From: Heterobilharzia americana
Lineage: Eukaryota > Platyhelminthes > Trematoda > Strigeidida > Schistosomatidae
NCBI GenBank assembly: GCA_944470555.2
Contig: OX104134.1
Coordinates: 98,884,701-98,948,700 of the forward strand
Length of the DNA stretch: 64,000 nucleotides
Direction of reading: 5' to 3'
The position numbers were made by a program, and so were the translations under genes. Positions 22,085-34,156 of the stretch are shown here, one piece after another. Each line of letters begins with the position of its first letter. Positions within the stretch are counted from its first letter, which is position 1. The notes beneath the pieces were generated by a model that had not been told where the DNA came from, did no database searches, and saw only the letters and a program-made list of their open reading frames with translations.

Positions 22085-23246
22085 AGTTTCACCCTTCAGT
22101 TTTCGAGTGTTGTACTTGAATTGCGCTCTATCACAAGCTCCCTTGAAGGCTTTCAACTTGATTTGGAAGGTTCCTTGCACTAGATAGTGAGTGGTGTGAA
22201 CCTACATCTGCTCCCCTTCTTGATCTGATCTTGTGTCGAGTAGGCTGCGTCTCCACTTTCTTCACATTCAGATGAAATTGATCTGATTTTTAATGTGTCC
22301 ATCTGGTGAAATCAAATCCATGTCGCTTTGTGGGTAGGGTACCCTTGTGCTTGAACACAGTGCCTGACTCCAATCACTAAATCGTTGAATGCACAGAATT
22401 CTGCAAACAATTCTCCATTCTCGTTCATCACCTCACCTAGTGCTTCTCGGCCCATGGTTAGTTCTCTTCCTGTGTTGTCCCCTCCCAGTTTGACATTCAT
22501 ATCGCCCATTAGAATTTTGACATCGCCAACTTGAGTGGTGTCTTGTCCAGTGTTGATTGAAATTGTCTGTAGAATTCCTCCTTTTTCTCTTGCTCTGCAT
22601 TATTTGTAGATGCATAGGGTAGCATTGTATGATTGTTACTTTCCTTCCTTCCTTTTGAGTTGAACCTTGCTGTCATGATCCTGATCCTGGAGGAGTAGGA
22701 GATTGGTTCCCACTGCATGAGAGAAAGCCTTCGATGCTGTTGGGGACGTCATGATAGCCACTTGAAAACTCAGTGTGCTCGTCCGTGGTTGTCGTCTGGG
22801 TGACAATATCGGAGTAGATTATTGATTCTCCTCTCCAGTTGACAGTTTGGAGAGTCCACTCCCATTCCATCTGCTTTCGCAAATTCCAAGCACTTCAATG
22901 AGATGCCTTGTCATCTCGTTGGCAATCTGGACTGCCTTACTGGGTTCAAACATCGTGCGGACATTTCATGTCCCCACGTTTACTTTCGCTTTCATCGAGA
23001 GAAGAGGAGACACATGGGCCAATTGGCTTCGCGAAGGCTTTCACCAACTGGCGTCATTTCGCCTCTCCGATTCCAGTTGGGAATAATTTTGTTATTATTT
23101 TTTGTATATCGTTTGTGCTTTAAGTTTCTCTAGCGGTTAGATTTGTTTCACGGGGTAGGGTTGCTAGCCCTATGCCCAACCTTCCCTCTTTACCCGGGCT
23201 TAGGACCTGCTAGTAACTAGTGAACTAGTTAACCAGGCGAGGTTAG
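22085..23246 (-). mobile_element. RTE-like fragment RTE-4 (5' end and endonuclease)
   Basis: Minus strand with the family 5' end at 23246 and a 3' truncation at 22085, inside the linker after the endonuclease. It has TWNVRTM-region sequence near 22960, RESIIYSDIVTQTTTT, and MGDMNVKLGGDNTGRELTMG (about 22450-22509), where the GDMN catalytic motif is intact. It shares with RTE-1 the five-base length difference that shifts the frame just before GDMN, so the two derive from one already shifted source. It lacks RT and tail. Confidence 0.85.
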
Positions 23247-23261
23247 TAATGACTGAATGTG

Positions 23262-23395
23262 TAATAAAAATCTGGACTGAGACAGGATTCAAACCAACGA
23301 CCTCAGTCGACACTCAGTATCAATACACGTTTCCCAGACCATAGCAATCTTAGATAGTCAACCTAGTAATTCTAGCATTGTTAAGTCTACAAAAC
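23262..23395 (-). mobile_element. C-SINE copy 2
   Basis: Minus strand. The B box is GGATTCAAACC in plus reading (about 23287-23297) within CTGAGACAGGATTCAAACCA. The tail shows TCTTAGATAGTC near 23349-23361. It lies immediately beyond the 5' end of RTE-4. Confidence 0.6.
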
Positions 23396-23419
23396 CTTTT
23401 CACTGATGGTTTTCTCAAT

Positions 23420-23745
23420 TGTGCCATCGTTTCCTCATTATCACAAAAATGGAGAAAGTTAAACTGGTTATGATGCGCAAAATCCATGGTGGAAGTGATG
23501 TTAGCATGAATTTCATTGAGCTATTCAAACAACTGGGACGGATGATTCATACCTTCAGAAATAACGGAAGTGTCACTGAAACATCCGTGCTTATATATAT
23601 TTGGTCGTGATAGTTTAAGGTTAATCAGAAAGATGCAGGTGAAGACTTGTCTTAACAACGATCCCATAGTCATCCGATAAGTTTGTTGGCACATGTCGTT
23701 GTTAAAATGAAACGAACCGCTTGCCATACGAAAGAGCAACAGTTG
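23420..23745 (-). pseudogene. Penelope RT fragment with motif B
   Basis: Minus strand: FHFNNDMCQQTYRMTMGS (about 23640-23705) matches the FxFNg...Q..G.aMGSpL motif B of Penelope RTs. It is followed by NIYKHGCFSDTSV (a ruined motif C, expected KYVDDTF), then SQLFE, a stop, LNEIHANITSTM. Because it contains its own motif C region, it is a different copy from PLE-A2. Limits are approximate. Confidence 0.7.
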
Positions 23746-24074
23746 TCTTAACTCGCTGCATGACTAAGACAGAAATTAGGAATCACTGGGATATAGTTTC
23801 GATAGTCTTTTCTACGGAAATGAATGAGCGAATATCATATGGTAGCAGCATTAACCTTTTTCTATATACAGGTCACCTAGTACCTAGATAGTTCACATCT
23901 TGGACTGTTTCTGAAGCCACTAATCGATATCATGAGATAACCTGATTAGTAGGCGATGGTAATACTCTTAATACTGCTAGACTAAAATCCAGACATATCA
24001 ATAGTTTCCTAACACATAAACTCAGTAGTTCATATAGTCTGATTCACTTGCGAAGGGAAAAATAAACAAGGGAA

Positions 24075-25040
24075 ATTATCCATGTTGCAATGCAGACCAA
24101 AACAGAGAACAGACAGTGGTTACGATACTACCATCTACAAGAAACTGACACATTCTAACAAGTATCTAGACCTCGAGTCATTTCATCCAATGTCAGTCAG
24201 TTAGGGCAGCTTTAGTCAAATGTCTAAATGATAGAGCTAGAAAACTCACTAGTCGGTGCAAGCATTTTAACAAGGAACTGAACACACGAAAGTAGCGTTA
24301 ATAATTTACAATTATCCCCTAATGTTTATTCAGAAATCCATAAGAACACATAAAAAAGTAAATAACAACAGTAACACAAGTATGAATGATAACGACAACA
24401 AGACTAGAAAAGAAATTTAAAACCTCTTTTGTGTCACCATATAAAGAAGCAGCATCAGAAACTTCACATAAGATTCTCAATAAAGCTGGAATTAAGGTGA
24501 TATTTAAACCTACATACTCAATCAGAGATAAGCTTTCCCGGGGTGGCTTAAGGATCAGATAAAAGCAACTAAGCAAAATGATCTATTCTATCAAATTTCA
24601 TGCAATGACTATGAGGTTAAGTACACAGGTGAAACTAGCCAGTCGGGGTCAGCTAGGTTAGCGGAAAGTCAGAATGACAGACCACAATAAGATCAGTTAT
24701 CTGAATAAAACCTCGGCTTTATCAGTGTATGCATTAAGACACAACCACATAATAGAGTGAGATAAAGCCATTGTACTTAAGTTCAATATAATTAGGTGAA
24801 GAGATTGGTTGATTGAAATTGATTAATGAAAATCTGTTCATCTAATCAACATCCAACCCAACACATGTAATAGGAATGATGCAACACCTGTACTAGAGAT
24901 ATAGAAAATTTTGTCACCACTAAAAACAAAGAATATATTGTAGTGGAACTATAAAATTTGGATGTCAGAGATGATTATGAGCAATAATAATTTTTGCTCT
25001 AAACGTCATCAAGTAAATAATGCTGTTGTTTGCCATATCA
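24075..25040 (+). mobile_element. Penelope-like element fragment PLE-B1
   Basis: Plus strand, about 1 kb from the RT C-terminus to the 3' end. It starts TTIYKKLTHSNKYLDLESFHPMS (about 24130-24205). After a decayed stretch come FVSPYKEAASETSHKILNKA and IKVIFKPTYSIRDKLSR (24440-24540), the linker before the nuclease. The GIY-YIG start LFYQISCNDYEVKYTGETS (about 24580-24635) then ends in a stop. The non-coding 3' end carries a stable hairpin and AAACGTCATCAAGT. Frameshifted and inactive. Confidence 0.8.
24979..25016 (+). ncRNA. PLE-B 3'-end hairpin with hammerhead-like 3' half
   Basis: Perfect 6-bp stem GAGCAA/TTGCTC (24979-24984 with 24994-24999) around a 9-base loop, followed by TAAACGTCATCAAGT. 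In other copies the stem changes in a compensated way. AAACGTC resembles the GAAAC...GUC half of a hammerhead, but a canonical CUGANGA half is not found next to it. Confidence 0.55.
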
Positions 25041-25572
25041 AATAAAACATCCAAAGTCTTATACTTCTACGTACTATTTGATTAATTTGTTCTTTGCGGA
25101 GACTATTCACAGATAATTAGATAATTTCTTAGGCTTAGCATATAAAGAAGTAGATTTAGACTAGTAGTCGCCATCATTCTACCTCCACTAGTCAGTAGGG
25201 CGATTGTGATAGCGTTACTGAGAACAGATGTCTCTTTCCAGCGATATCTTATTCATTTTTTATGCTTTGGATATGATTGCCGACTTTGTGTCATATAATC
25301 CAAAATTTAATTCACAATAGGCTTCTTTAAACTCTCTATTGGTTGTTATTTAGTATCCAAATTTTAACAGCTTTTGTTAACGGGAAAGTTTCCCTAATTT
25401 TCTTCTAGAAAAAGTGACAATTTGACAAGGACTTCAAATATATATTAAATGTTCAAAATACTTTCATATTTAGACTGACTTATATTCCTAACGAAGTAAT
25501 TATGAAATCAGTAAGATATTGTGGGAACTATTAAATGTGAAAAATTTATCCTCATTACCAATTAGTTCTGGT
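25041..25572. other. Unassigned AT-rich sequence
   Basis: Nothing recognisable between PLE-B1 and RTE-5. Confidence 0.5.
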
Positions 25573-26035
25573 GCTTTACGAAAGGCATTTCCAACAAACT
25601 ACAGACATTCATCATCAACTGCCTACGCTCGATACTGAAGATCAGATCAGATGGCCAGAATGATACCAATAAGCAAAAAGGAACTCACTCTGGCTGGCTG
25701 GCTGGCAACGAACCAACCAACAACCTATCAGCCAACAGATATGCACTGGAAGGAAGTGAAGATGGATTGGATTGGGCATACACTGAGTAGGTCGATTGGG
25801 GACATCACACACCAGACAGGGTATTCGAGTGGAATCCAGAGAGGAAACGACGATTTGGGCATCCGAGGCTAGTGTGATATGGAGGAGATGGTGTGAGGGA
25901 TAAATGACAGCTTGTGGGCAGTCATGGGGCCAGGTTAGGAGGAGTGTAGAAGAGAGAGTGGAATGGAGGTGTGCTACTGAATCACATGTTCGACTGGGAA
26001 CCTAAGGGACAAATAATAATAAATAATAAATCCAT
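25573..26035 (+). mobile_element. RTE-like fragment RTE-5 (C-terminal domain and tail)
   Basis: Plus strand, 5'-truncated near TTTACGAAAGGCATTTCC. It encodes ARMIPISKKELT, a four-unit TGGC run, then TDMHWKEVKMDWIGHTLSRS and SIGDITHQTGYSSG, a conserved C-terminal signature of the family. It ends in a frameshifted tail and AATAATAATAAATAATAAA. Near identity to RTE-3 except for microsatellite length shows recent common origin. Confidence 0.85.
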
Positions 26036-26744
26036 TATCACTGCTAATCTGGCCTTCAAACAAACCTTTCTAGCTTAACACTGTTTCATGTTTTTCTTTA
26101 TATAAATATCTAATAGTAATATATGTTTGTTCAGGCTGTTCAAAATGCGTAGAGAAAATACATAACATGACTTAAAAGAATAACGTCTTCTTATTATTCT
26201 GTCTTAGTTCAGTCAAGAAGAGAGTGTTAATCAGTCACTTGTAATAGTCAATCAACATTTTCAACTTTTTCTGTCATGTTGTGAAGCTGGAATGATGGAA
26301 GAGTGAAATCGCTAGATGGGACAACTAGCCAATAATGCTTCACTTCCTCCACCAGAACTGACGACAATTTCAAGGCAACTTATCTTCTTATTCTCAGTCG
26401 TAAGAGTTAGTTAACTTTAGTTCGAATAATGACAAATTTCTGCTGCAACTTATTTGTATTCAGAAAGATGCCCTATGCACACAAGAGACTGTACAAACGG
26501 TAGCTTATTGAAGATGAGCTCACATCTTTTTAAGTGGAGTTTTTTGATGGACACCTTCATATAACTCTCTTATTATGAATGGTAATCTAACCAATAACCA
26601 TCATCAGCATGAGTTTAAATACGGCTGTAAATTTTTTTATTATGTTACTATTTAACCGAACTTGAATAGTTCTTTTTGTCTTCTTTCAAACTGCACTCCA
26701 AGTGTAAAAACTTTAAGATGTTCTTCATATTAATGGGGCTTTGA
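26036..26744. other. Unassigned sequence
   Basis: No feature recognised. Confidence 0.5.
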
Positions 26745-27030
26745 TTTTTTGGGTAGTATCCATCCCGTAATGATATCAAGCGAAAAACTGACAGTAGTGC
26801 AAACCTACTTTGTCCTAGTATAAAACTCCTAAGCATTGTGCACGTATGATATCGCCGGGAATCAAACTCAGAACCTTCAAGTTTTCCTGCAAACACGTCA
26901 GACATCCTGTCCAGAGGTTCACACTTTCCTACTACTGTCATTTCACTAGATAGTACAACTATCTACAGACGTTTTCATTTGCAACTGCTGGTTGACACCT
27001 GAGGCGTCCTATGCTTGGACGAAATAGCTG
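26745..27030. mobile_element. H-SINE copies 13 (minus) and 14 (plus fragment)
   Basis: Copy 13 (about 26745-26950, minus) keeps the tail, a decayed hammerhead block, a B box (GGAATCAAACTCAG region, about 26855-26870) and the CTGACAG lead in reverse. Copy 14 (about 26985-27030, plus) is only the hammerhead block: CTGAGGCG, stem II TCC/GGA, CGAAATAGCTGTC. One core base (A9) is C. Confidence 0.65.
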
Positions 27031-27194
27031 TCCATAGAAAATTTATCTTACTGCCTAAGGTAGTGGAGCAGTGTAGTGAATGTGATATTCACATCCTTAA
27101 GCTTTTTTAGTTTTTAACTTACTTGAATGCTTTTATTGTTTGTAATAAAAACCTAGACCTGACACAACTTCTTCAGAATTTCATCGATAGCCAC

Positions 27195-27995
27195 TCTTTA
27201 ATCAAATCTAAACTTGAAGCTGAATCAAACTCCAAGTTTCGTTTTTAGACGTAAATTTCCAAAGGGGGCTTTATAATTCCACTGAAACATCTATCTACAT
27301 AAAGCCCACTTGGAACTGGCGACTGACTAGCTTCCAAAGATGCATACTTTTAAGTAGGAAAAGCAACCTTATGTGCTCATTCTCATCAAGAATAAGAAAG
27401 ATATGCAGTGGTGATACAGTTGTTCAAAAATTGGAAAGCTTACGAGAAATCTTGTTAAGGAGTGGTTATCCGTGGGACGGATTCACACAACTCCGAAGAA
27501 AATGAATTCAATGAATCTCAGATTTAAATGTGATATTGCCAAGGACATTCTTCGTCAACGTTTGTCTATGCCGGAAACCTCCGTATTGTTTTCTCATGTC
27601 AACAGCTGATTCATCGGTTCGTGAAAGACAAGCTGGCCTATTATACCTTTTCAATGTTTATTTACAAGTTTACTTTTTTATGAGAAGCTGAGTATTATAC
27701 GGTCACTAGAAAAACATGCTCACGAACATTACCGAGCCCGGTTGCTGATGGGGAAGCAAAAAACTATCTACAGCTACATCGCTGAACATCTCGTAGACTT
27801 TAAACATCTGAGTCCTCTTCTAACCTCGTTCAAAGTTTTCTACAATGTTTGACCAAACCGTTTGAAAGCAGTGCGGATTAGACACTTGTGTGCAGCCAAA
27901 GGTTTAGGAGTTTATAACCTAAAACCTCAATTGTGTATTCAAAATTACCAAGCAGAAACACTCACCTTACCACGACTTTGATCAGGTAATCTGCA
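27195..27995 (+). mobile_element. Penelope-like element fragment PLE-A3 (RT C-terminus to GIY-YIG)
   Basis: Plus strand. From about 27238 one open frame reads SFLDVNFQRGLYNSTETS, IYIKPTWNWRLTSFQRC, LMCSFSSRIRKICSGDTV and EILLRSGYPW, the complete post-catalytic block of a Penelope RT. After a stop and frameshift, HAHEHYRARLLMGKQK, SYIAEHLVDFKHL and FKVFYNV (about 27717-27855) form the second half of a GIY-YIG domain, then ALRIRHLCAAKG-like sequence. The CxC half of the nuclease is not seen. It is diverged from PLE-A1 and A2 and could be a separate family. Confidence 0.75.
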
Positions 27996-28312
27996 ACTCA
28001 GGTTATTTTGTACTTTATTCATATATTTTATTACACGTTTATTGATTTATTGATTTTTATCGAAGATCAGATCTTTCTGTTCATCACATTTTGTAAAGAC
28101 TTTTGAGATCATAACTTGTGTTATGTAGTATCACTTCATCCACTTAATGAACCTCTGACCAGAACTTCTCTGGAACATCCAATCGTTTTACTACTATTTG
28201 TTGCTATACCCGATCGAATTGTTCAACCTTTGATGGCATATAAGATCCTGTGAGAATGTCTCGAAACTGTCCGAATATTCATTGTGGTGATTTACTTCTG
28301 TTGTACTGACAA
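27996..28312. other. Unassigned sequence
   Basis: No feature recognised. Confidence 0.4.
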
Positions 28313-28720
28313 GTGGTCATCAAAGTAGTTTTGTCAACTTCACAGCCAATACTAGCGGGTCTTCGTCTATCCCAAGTTCCCTGCCCTGGAGCTGCTGCAT
28401 TGCCAACTTCCTGTTCACTGTGTTGTCAAACTCCACCTCCAGGTGATCAACCATTTTCTTCTAAATCTCCTTCCCATCCACACGTTCTACGCCGTAATAT
28501 GCCACTTTACCCCTCAGCAACGTACCAAGTGCGACAATCTTGGCTCCTGGATCCTGAATACCCACCAGCTTTGTGACCGACTAGAAGTCCTTGAGGAAGA
28601 CCTTGATGTCTCCATCCTCGAACACTGCAAGAATCTTTACCACATCCAAAAGTAGCGGTATCAATAGCAGAGAAGGACAAGACGGAGACAAAGGAGAGAA
28701 TGTTTATTACTGACATCTTG
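28313..28720 (+). other. G+C-richer island with overlapping open frames
   Basis: The base composition is visibly richer in C and G than the flanks. Plus frames at 28313-28576 and 28443-28655 overlap. The second (HTFYAVICHFTPQQRTKC...ILNTHQLCDRL) looks the more protein-like, and its frame stays open upstream to about 28330. I do not recognise a family. It may be an eroded retroelement N-terminal region or a host exon, with no splice evidence. Confidence 0.3.
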
Positions 28721-31700
28721 TACAGTAGTCATCAAACACTATACACCTTCCACTAAGACAGTCATCTGTACAGTGTGCTCCATTTCCTCTTCTGCTTCGC
28801 TCTTGATTTTCTCCTAATACGCTCACATTTCTCTGGACTGGATGTTTACCCATTACTGGTAATTCCTCATGATTTCTGCCGCCCTCTTAGCACATACTAT
28901 ATATTCATTCTGATTAGCGACGCCCACTACACTATCATTTTACTCATACATTTACTAATGTATAGCTGTAAGAGTGAGTCATTGGAAAGATATTTATCTT
29001 CGCTGTAACCTTTCCTTCCAACGGTCAAATGAGAAGTTTTCGTCCGTTTGAAATGCCTTGTTTTACGAATTCTATTCTTATGACTTGGATGAAAATGTAT
29101 TTTCCTAACATATACTTAGTTCAACGTAATTAAGTGTGCAAGAACTGTCAAGAATGCTTTTTAAAGAAATATTAGATGTCGGAATGGTTACTGACATTAG
29201 GCAATATTTCTGGAATGTTGAATGTCTAAAAAGAATTAGACAGTTGAGTGAGTTGGAAAAATGAGATGCACTCAGAAACCACTTTCATGTCCCTACAGTG
29301 AGCACTGGATGCCTAGATCTCAGGAGTCGGGATGGGCACTGAACTCATTACCAATGAATTAAATGTCAGTTGCCCAGATCAGCTGGTTACAGTTCCACCT
29401 ATTATAAGAGTACCAAATTATATTTCATGAATTCGCAACTTCATCATAAATTTGATTCACTAGCACTTACAGAAAGATACTTCGATAGTAGTAGTAGGAA
29501 CTAATCACTTTTTTTAGTTTATAGACGCTATTTAAGCTCCTATTTTTGGTCTATGCTGTTTTGTTATAAAGGTAGTCAGCTTTGACATTTCAGCTTTTCA
29601 GTGAACCGATCAGAGTAAGTTAGTTACCTTTTCCTTAACGGATTTTTATATGCATAAGAACGGTATATATGTGACGCCATTTCTTCTGGCGAACATGGTA
29701 AGTCCAGCCAAAGATCAACCTTCATCTATTCATACCTTTCCTGCTTAATGACGTATCGATAACTGGGGAGAAAAGGTTGAATTTTGTCATTCACAAGGTT
29801 ACTTTAGGCAGTAACGGAGAAGGTATTTTTACCCGTGCTAAACTCTCTGAAGTGAAAAGTTAGATCGTTATCTTTTCTATCCCATCGTCACTAACTTCAT
29901 CACAAAGTGAGCTGATCCGGTAGTATATCATTACTAATTAGGGCGCAAAAATTACCAATCGCATGGCGTTTCATCATGACATTGCCAAATCACTCAGGGA
30001 AAAATTCTGGTAGCTCAGTTTCCACAGTGAAGTTAGTGTTACTGATGATGTTGTCTAAAATGAAAGCTTCTTGATCAAGTCATCCAGTGCATAGAACATA
30101 ACGCCACAAAGATTATCCATCTGAACTGTAAATATTCGTCGTCAATCTAAGGAAAACAAAAAGTGATCAATTGCGATAAAGGTGAGGAACGACAAACATC
30201 GTCCTGAATACCAGAGCACCTTGGAAATATAAGGATCGTGATCAGATGGTTTGTAAATTCTGGGGAGGTGACATCTTAACAAGCAGAAATCAATTTATTT
30301 GAGAATCAATCTGAGAGAAATCAAATATTTTGTAGAATTGTTCATATGTCATCCTATCAAACAGAAATTAAATTAGGTCATTTCTTTTGAGGAATTGATC
30401 ATTTAACACAATCCATTGTGAGCCATTGTAGGAATTTTATCGCCTAGACGATGGACCCACCAAACGTGATCAGGACGTAGACGAATGGATGCTTACCGTT
30501 TGTTTATTGATTTAGGCTCATCTGCTAGCTTCACAGACAAAAAGAAAATATCAGATAATGAGATCTGTCTGTTCTTAATGGAGTAACAATGCCCTAAGCT
30601 AGACTGTTGTGTTCAGCTCTCAAAATAAAAAGTTTTCTTTATATAAAAATGATGAATATGAATTAAAGAAAAGACATCTGTCAGTCATAAAAACAATTTC
30701 AATTCAGTGGTGAAACATAGCTGAAAATGGGAACCGAAAATCGGACAAGAAACAAAGAGATTATTCCCTTTCGTATAGTGGTCCTTAAAAACAAATCTCT
30801 GAACATAACGTTTCCTTTAAATACGTGTGGTAAATGATTCGTTTATTTTTACTCTAGTAGACAGTATTCGCTGTTGATACATTACACTAATCTCCTAAAG
30901 ATTTTCAATGCATTTTTAAAAATGTCTCAGTGGAAATTTCTTCATATTCTGTCCAGTTCTCTGGAGCAGTCGGATGGTAATCTGAATACACGAACAGCTT
31001 TAGCTCACATTATAATTTATCAGCTTAACTACTAACCTTTACAAGTGGTTATGAACTCATTCATCTGATACGCAGCTAAGAGTTTGGTTTTGGTTATGAT
31101 GAGGTCTGTAGCCCAAACCATACAACGTCGCATTATTCACTATATCCGTCATTGAATCAAAACTCCATTCGACAATGATTTCTGTATACGTTTTTAATAT
31201 GATGTAGTGAATGAAATTGAAAATAAAACCTTAATCATGATAATATTTGAAATTAAAGTCTGAGAAACACTAGCTCAGCTCTCTCTCTCTCTCTCTCAGC
31301 TCAGCTCTCCATACAACAGTTGGATTTCGTAGATCAGTTAGATAAGCGATTGGCTGGTTGGTGATCCGAAATTCGTCCTGGCTGAGGCTTACATCTGACC
31401 ATCAATCACTACCGGTAAATCAAAGCCCAGACTATCTGAGGGGGATTTTGATTTCATTTATACCAGTAAAACGTGACACGGGCACATTAAACATTATTAA
31501 CGTACCATCTCTATGCTAAATATTTAAAAATATCCTAGATAAGACAAAATCTTGGCCTTCTGTACACTGTTCAATTCCGGTTAGTCACAAATCTCACAAA
31601 CACCTCAAGGACTAGATAATAAAACTAGAGAATTTTACACGCTAAATAAAAATTTGACGACATTATTTGTTTATTTTATACAACTCCAAGATGTGACATG

Positions 31701-32765
31701 ACCTCAAAAGTTCCTAAATGATCTATTATTTTATTGAAGAAGAACACCTTTGAGTATAGGTTTAAAATGGATTAAATTGTTTTTGACAAATTATTATGTT
31801 AAAACTCAGATAAATGTCAGTTTTGTTCGAATTTCTATGTTAATTATGAGTTTTCAGCTTTCAACTATTTCAAAGGATAACTGCAAAACATGGATATTTT
31901 TTCTCCTAGTTAAGGACAAATGTGTTGATGGAAACCATTGAATGGACGTTTCACTAATTCACTGTATTGTTTTATCAATTGTGTTATTCTGGTATAGTTT
32001 ATTAAAACAAACAACAAAATAAAAAAACCATTTTGTGTTATTCCTCAACTTTTCAATCTAGTTAAGAGAAGTCATTTGAAGAGAGCGATTCTCCATGATA
32101 TTGGATTTTTAGGTTTCAAGTTTTCGTACAGTAGGTGACCTTCATGATTATTCAATTAGATTATTGTGAAACATAAACACAAATATAATAATGGTGAATG
32201 ATATTAACATATCAGTCAAACTGTAAAACTGCTTGAAAAAGTATCTCATAGCTTCGAAATGACTTTAGTTTTAAAGATTTATACATCCTTGATCGTTGAA
32301 ATCGTAACTAGATTTGTCATGGTTAATCACATCATTTTCACAAGATTGTGCTGCGAATTCCATACTAGATTTGTTCAATTCATATACAATACCCTGTGAT
32401 ACAGTATTCTAAACTGGACGCCGCTACAAGGGTAAACTGTTGCTCAAAAAACTCTCAACATCCCTTGTTTATAATGGTAGCAGAATTTTCCATATCTTTG
32501 ATATAAGTGTTCTATCATTCCCACTACATAAGTGGGGTTGAGTGTCGATTCGATGAAAAAGTAATCAGTAATCGAAATCTCTCTCTCCACCTAATTATAT
32601 TTAAGTACAACAGTCTTATCCTACCCTATCGCCATTATTCCTATTCGCATTACTGTTATTACTTCGTTTCTTATGTGTTCCTACGAGTTTCTAAATAAAT
32701 GTTTAGAAATATTTGTCCGTTATTAAAGCTTCTTCTATGCACTTCTATTCATTGTTTTAATCCTT
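28721..32765. other. Long unassigned AT-rich stretch
   Basis: No gene, SINE or RT motif seen over 4 kb, apart from a (CT)9 run at 31279-31297 flanked by AGCTCAGCT on both sides. Scattered short frames have no support. Confidence 0.4.
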
Positions 32766-33090
32766 TCACTGACTAGTGAGTTTACTAGCTCCATCATTCA
32801 GACATTTGACTAAACCTGCATCACGTGATATTGGATGAAATGACCTGAAGTCTAGATACCTATTAGAATGTGTCGATTTCCCGTAGACCATAGTATCGGA
32901 AATATAGTCTATTCCTTGTTTTACTCTACAATCTAACAACGACAACAATTCTCCTTGTACATTTTCCACAATTGTACGCGATATGATTAGAACCAATATT
33001 TTATATTCGAAACGTCATCAAGTAAGTGGTACTGTATCTCTGTGAGCCATATTTCAAATGAACAAATCCAGTATGAATTGGATTGCCTTT
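32766..33090. mobile_element. PLE-B4, fragment with inverted RT part
   Basis: The left part (32766-about 32998) is minus strand: ENVQGELLSLLDCRVKQGID, then VYGKSTHSNRYLDFRSFHP and KCLNDGASKL, the post-catalytic RT block of PLE-B. The right part (about 33003-33090) is the plus-strand 3' end, CGAAACGTCATCAAGTAAG onward. The two parts meet at about 33000 in opposite orientation, with everything between (GIY-YIG and hairpin) missing. Confidence 0.7.
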
Positions 33091-34156
33091 ACTACTGAGT
33101 TTGTGTGACGAAACTGTCGATGTGTTCCAATTTCAATGTAGTAATTTTGTCATCCACTGGTCATTCTGACTCACTCTGAGACAGCTACATTCAGTGCACC
33201 ACATCAGCCTTTGACTCTGAATTTATTCGTACCGGTATCTATAGGTTTGTCAATATCTTCGGAAGAACCCTCTCAAAGGTGTCGGTTGACTCCTTTGAAA
33301 ATAACTGTAGCTGGAATTGCCTTTTCATCCTTGGCAATGAATATGCTGTTGTCGCTTCTTCAATCTGTTACAGCCACTACTTCCACTACTCGTTAATGTT
33401 GTTTCACTCTCTTCTGTTGTTTTAAATCTAGGACACCTTATACTCAAACTTGTTCAACAGCCAACCACACAATCTATTCAGTTTAATGCTATTTCTATGC
33501 TGCATATGATGTCTCATTCCATTCATCAAATACTATGCAATGTCCTTCAGGTTTGGTATGTAGGTTAAAATAATCCATGAATGTCAGTCAGATGATGAGG
33601 ATATAGAAACCTGGCTACGTGTAAACTGATAGACTCTACTAAGATGAGTCACCAATAGGCATTCATGCAACGACACACTATCATATAATATGTTGAGGGA
33701 GAGAATCTGTTCCAAAGATTATTGTAATGAAGTGAAGGGAGAAGTTGACCAAAGTGTCTTGTTGTAGTTGCAGAAAATATTCATCAGACAATAGAGAGGG
33801 TTGTATTATCCAGTCATCCAGTGACTCTTGGTAATCCAAAGGATGAGATTCTATATTTCATCACTTCCATGTAGGTTGATCAATTCACCTATGTGTGCGG
33901 AGTCAGGCATGTAGGTCGTCCGATGCGTGTTATTTCCCAACCAGTTAGATAACACTTCTGCACTTGATTGAAAAGTAGTGAAAATGTATCCATCAAAAAT
34001 GCAATAAGTGAGCACTTGATCAATCTTGATCACACCATTACAACTGGTTCACGGTTCATAGTTATTGACAAGGTGAAAAGAAATTTGTCAAAAAGCTACG
34101 TTCCACCTTTCTAATACACAAGCTTCTTTCGTCATATGCATGGTAGAAAAGTTGAG
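33091..34156. other. Unassigned; right part related to 48640-48790
   Basis: From about 33945 the sequence (CAGTTAGATAACAC..., GCAATAAGTGAGCACTTGATC...) resembles 48650-48790, so the repeat that contains the 312-bp block below probably extends leftward in diverged form. The plus frame 33211-33396 has no motif. Confidence 0.4.

Noticed and set aside
22085..23745. RTE-4 and a C-SINE interrupting a single Penelope element between motif B and motif C
   Set aside because: The fragment at 23420-23745 contains its own (ruined) motif C and the following LNxIHxxI block, and PLE-A2 at 22084 starts again at motif C. They overlap in domain content and are therefore two different copies.
24979..25016. A complete canonical hammerhead at the PLE-B 3' end
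   Set aside because: Only the hairpin and the AAACGUC side are evident. A CUGANGA strand in the right place could not be found, so it is reported only as a hairpin with half-similarity.
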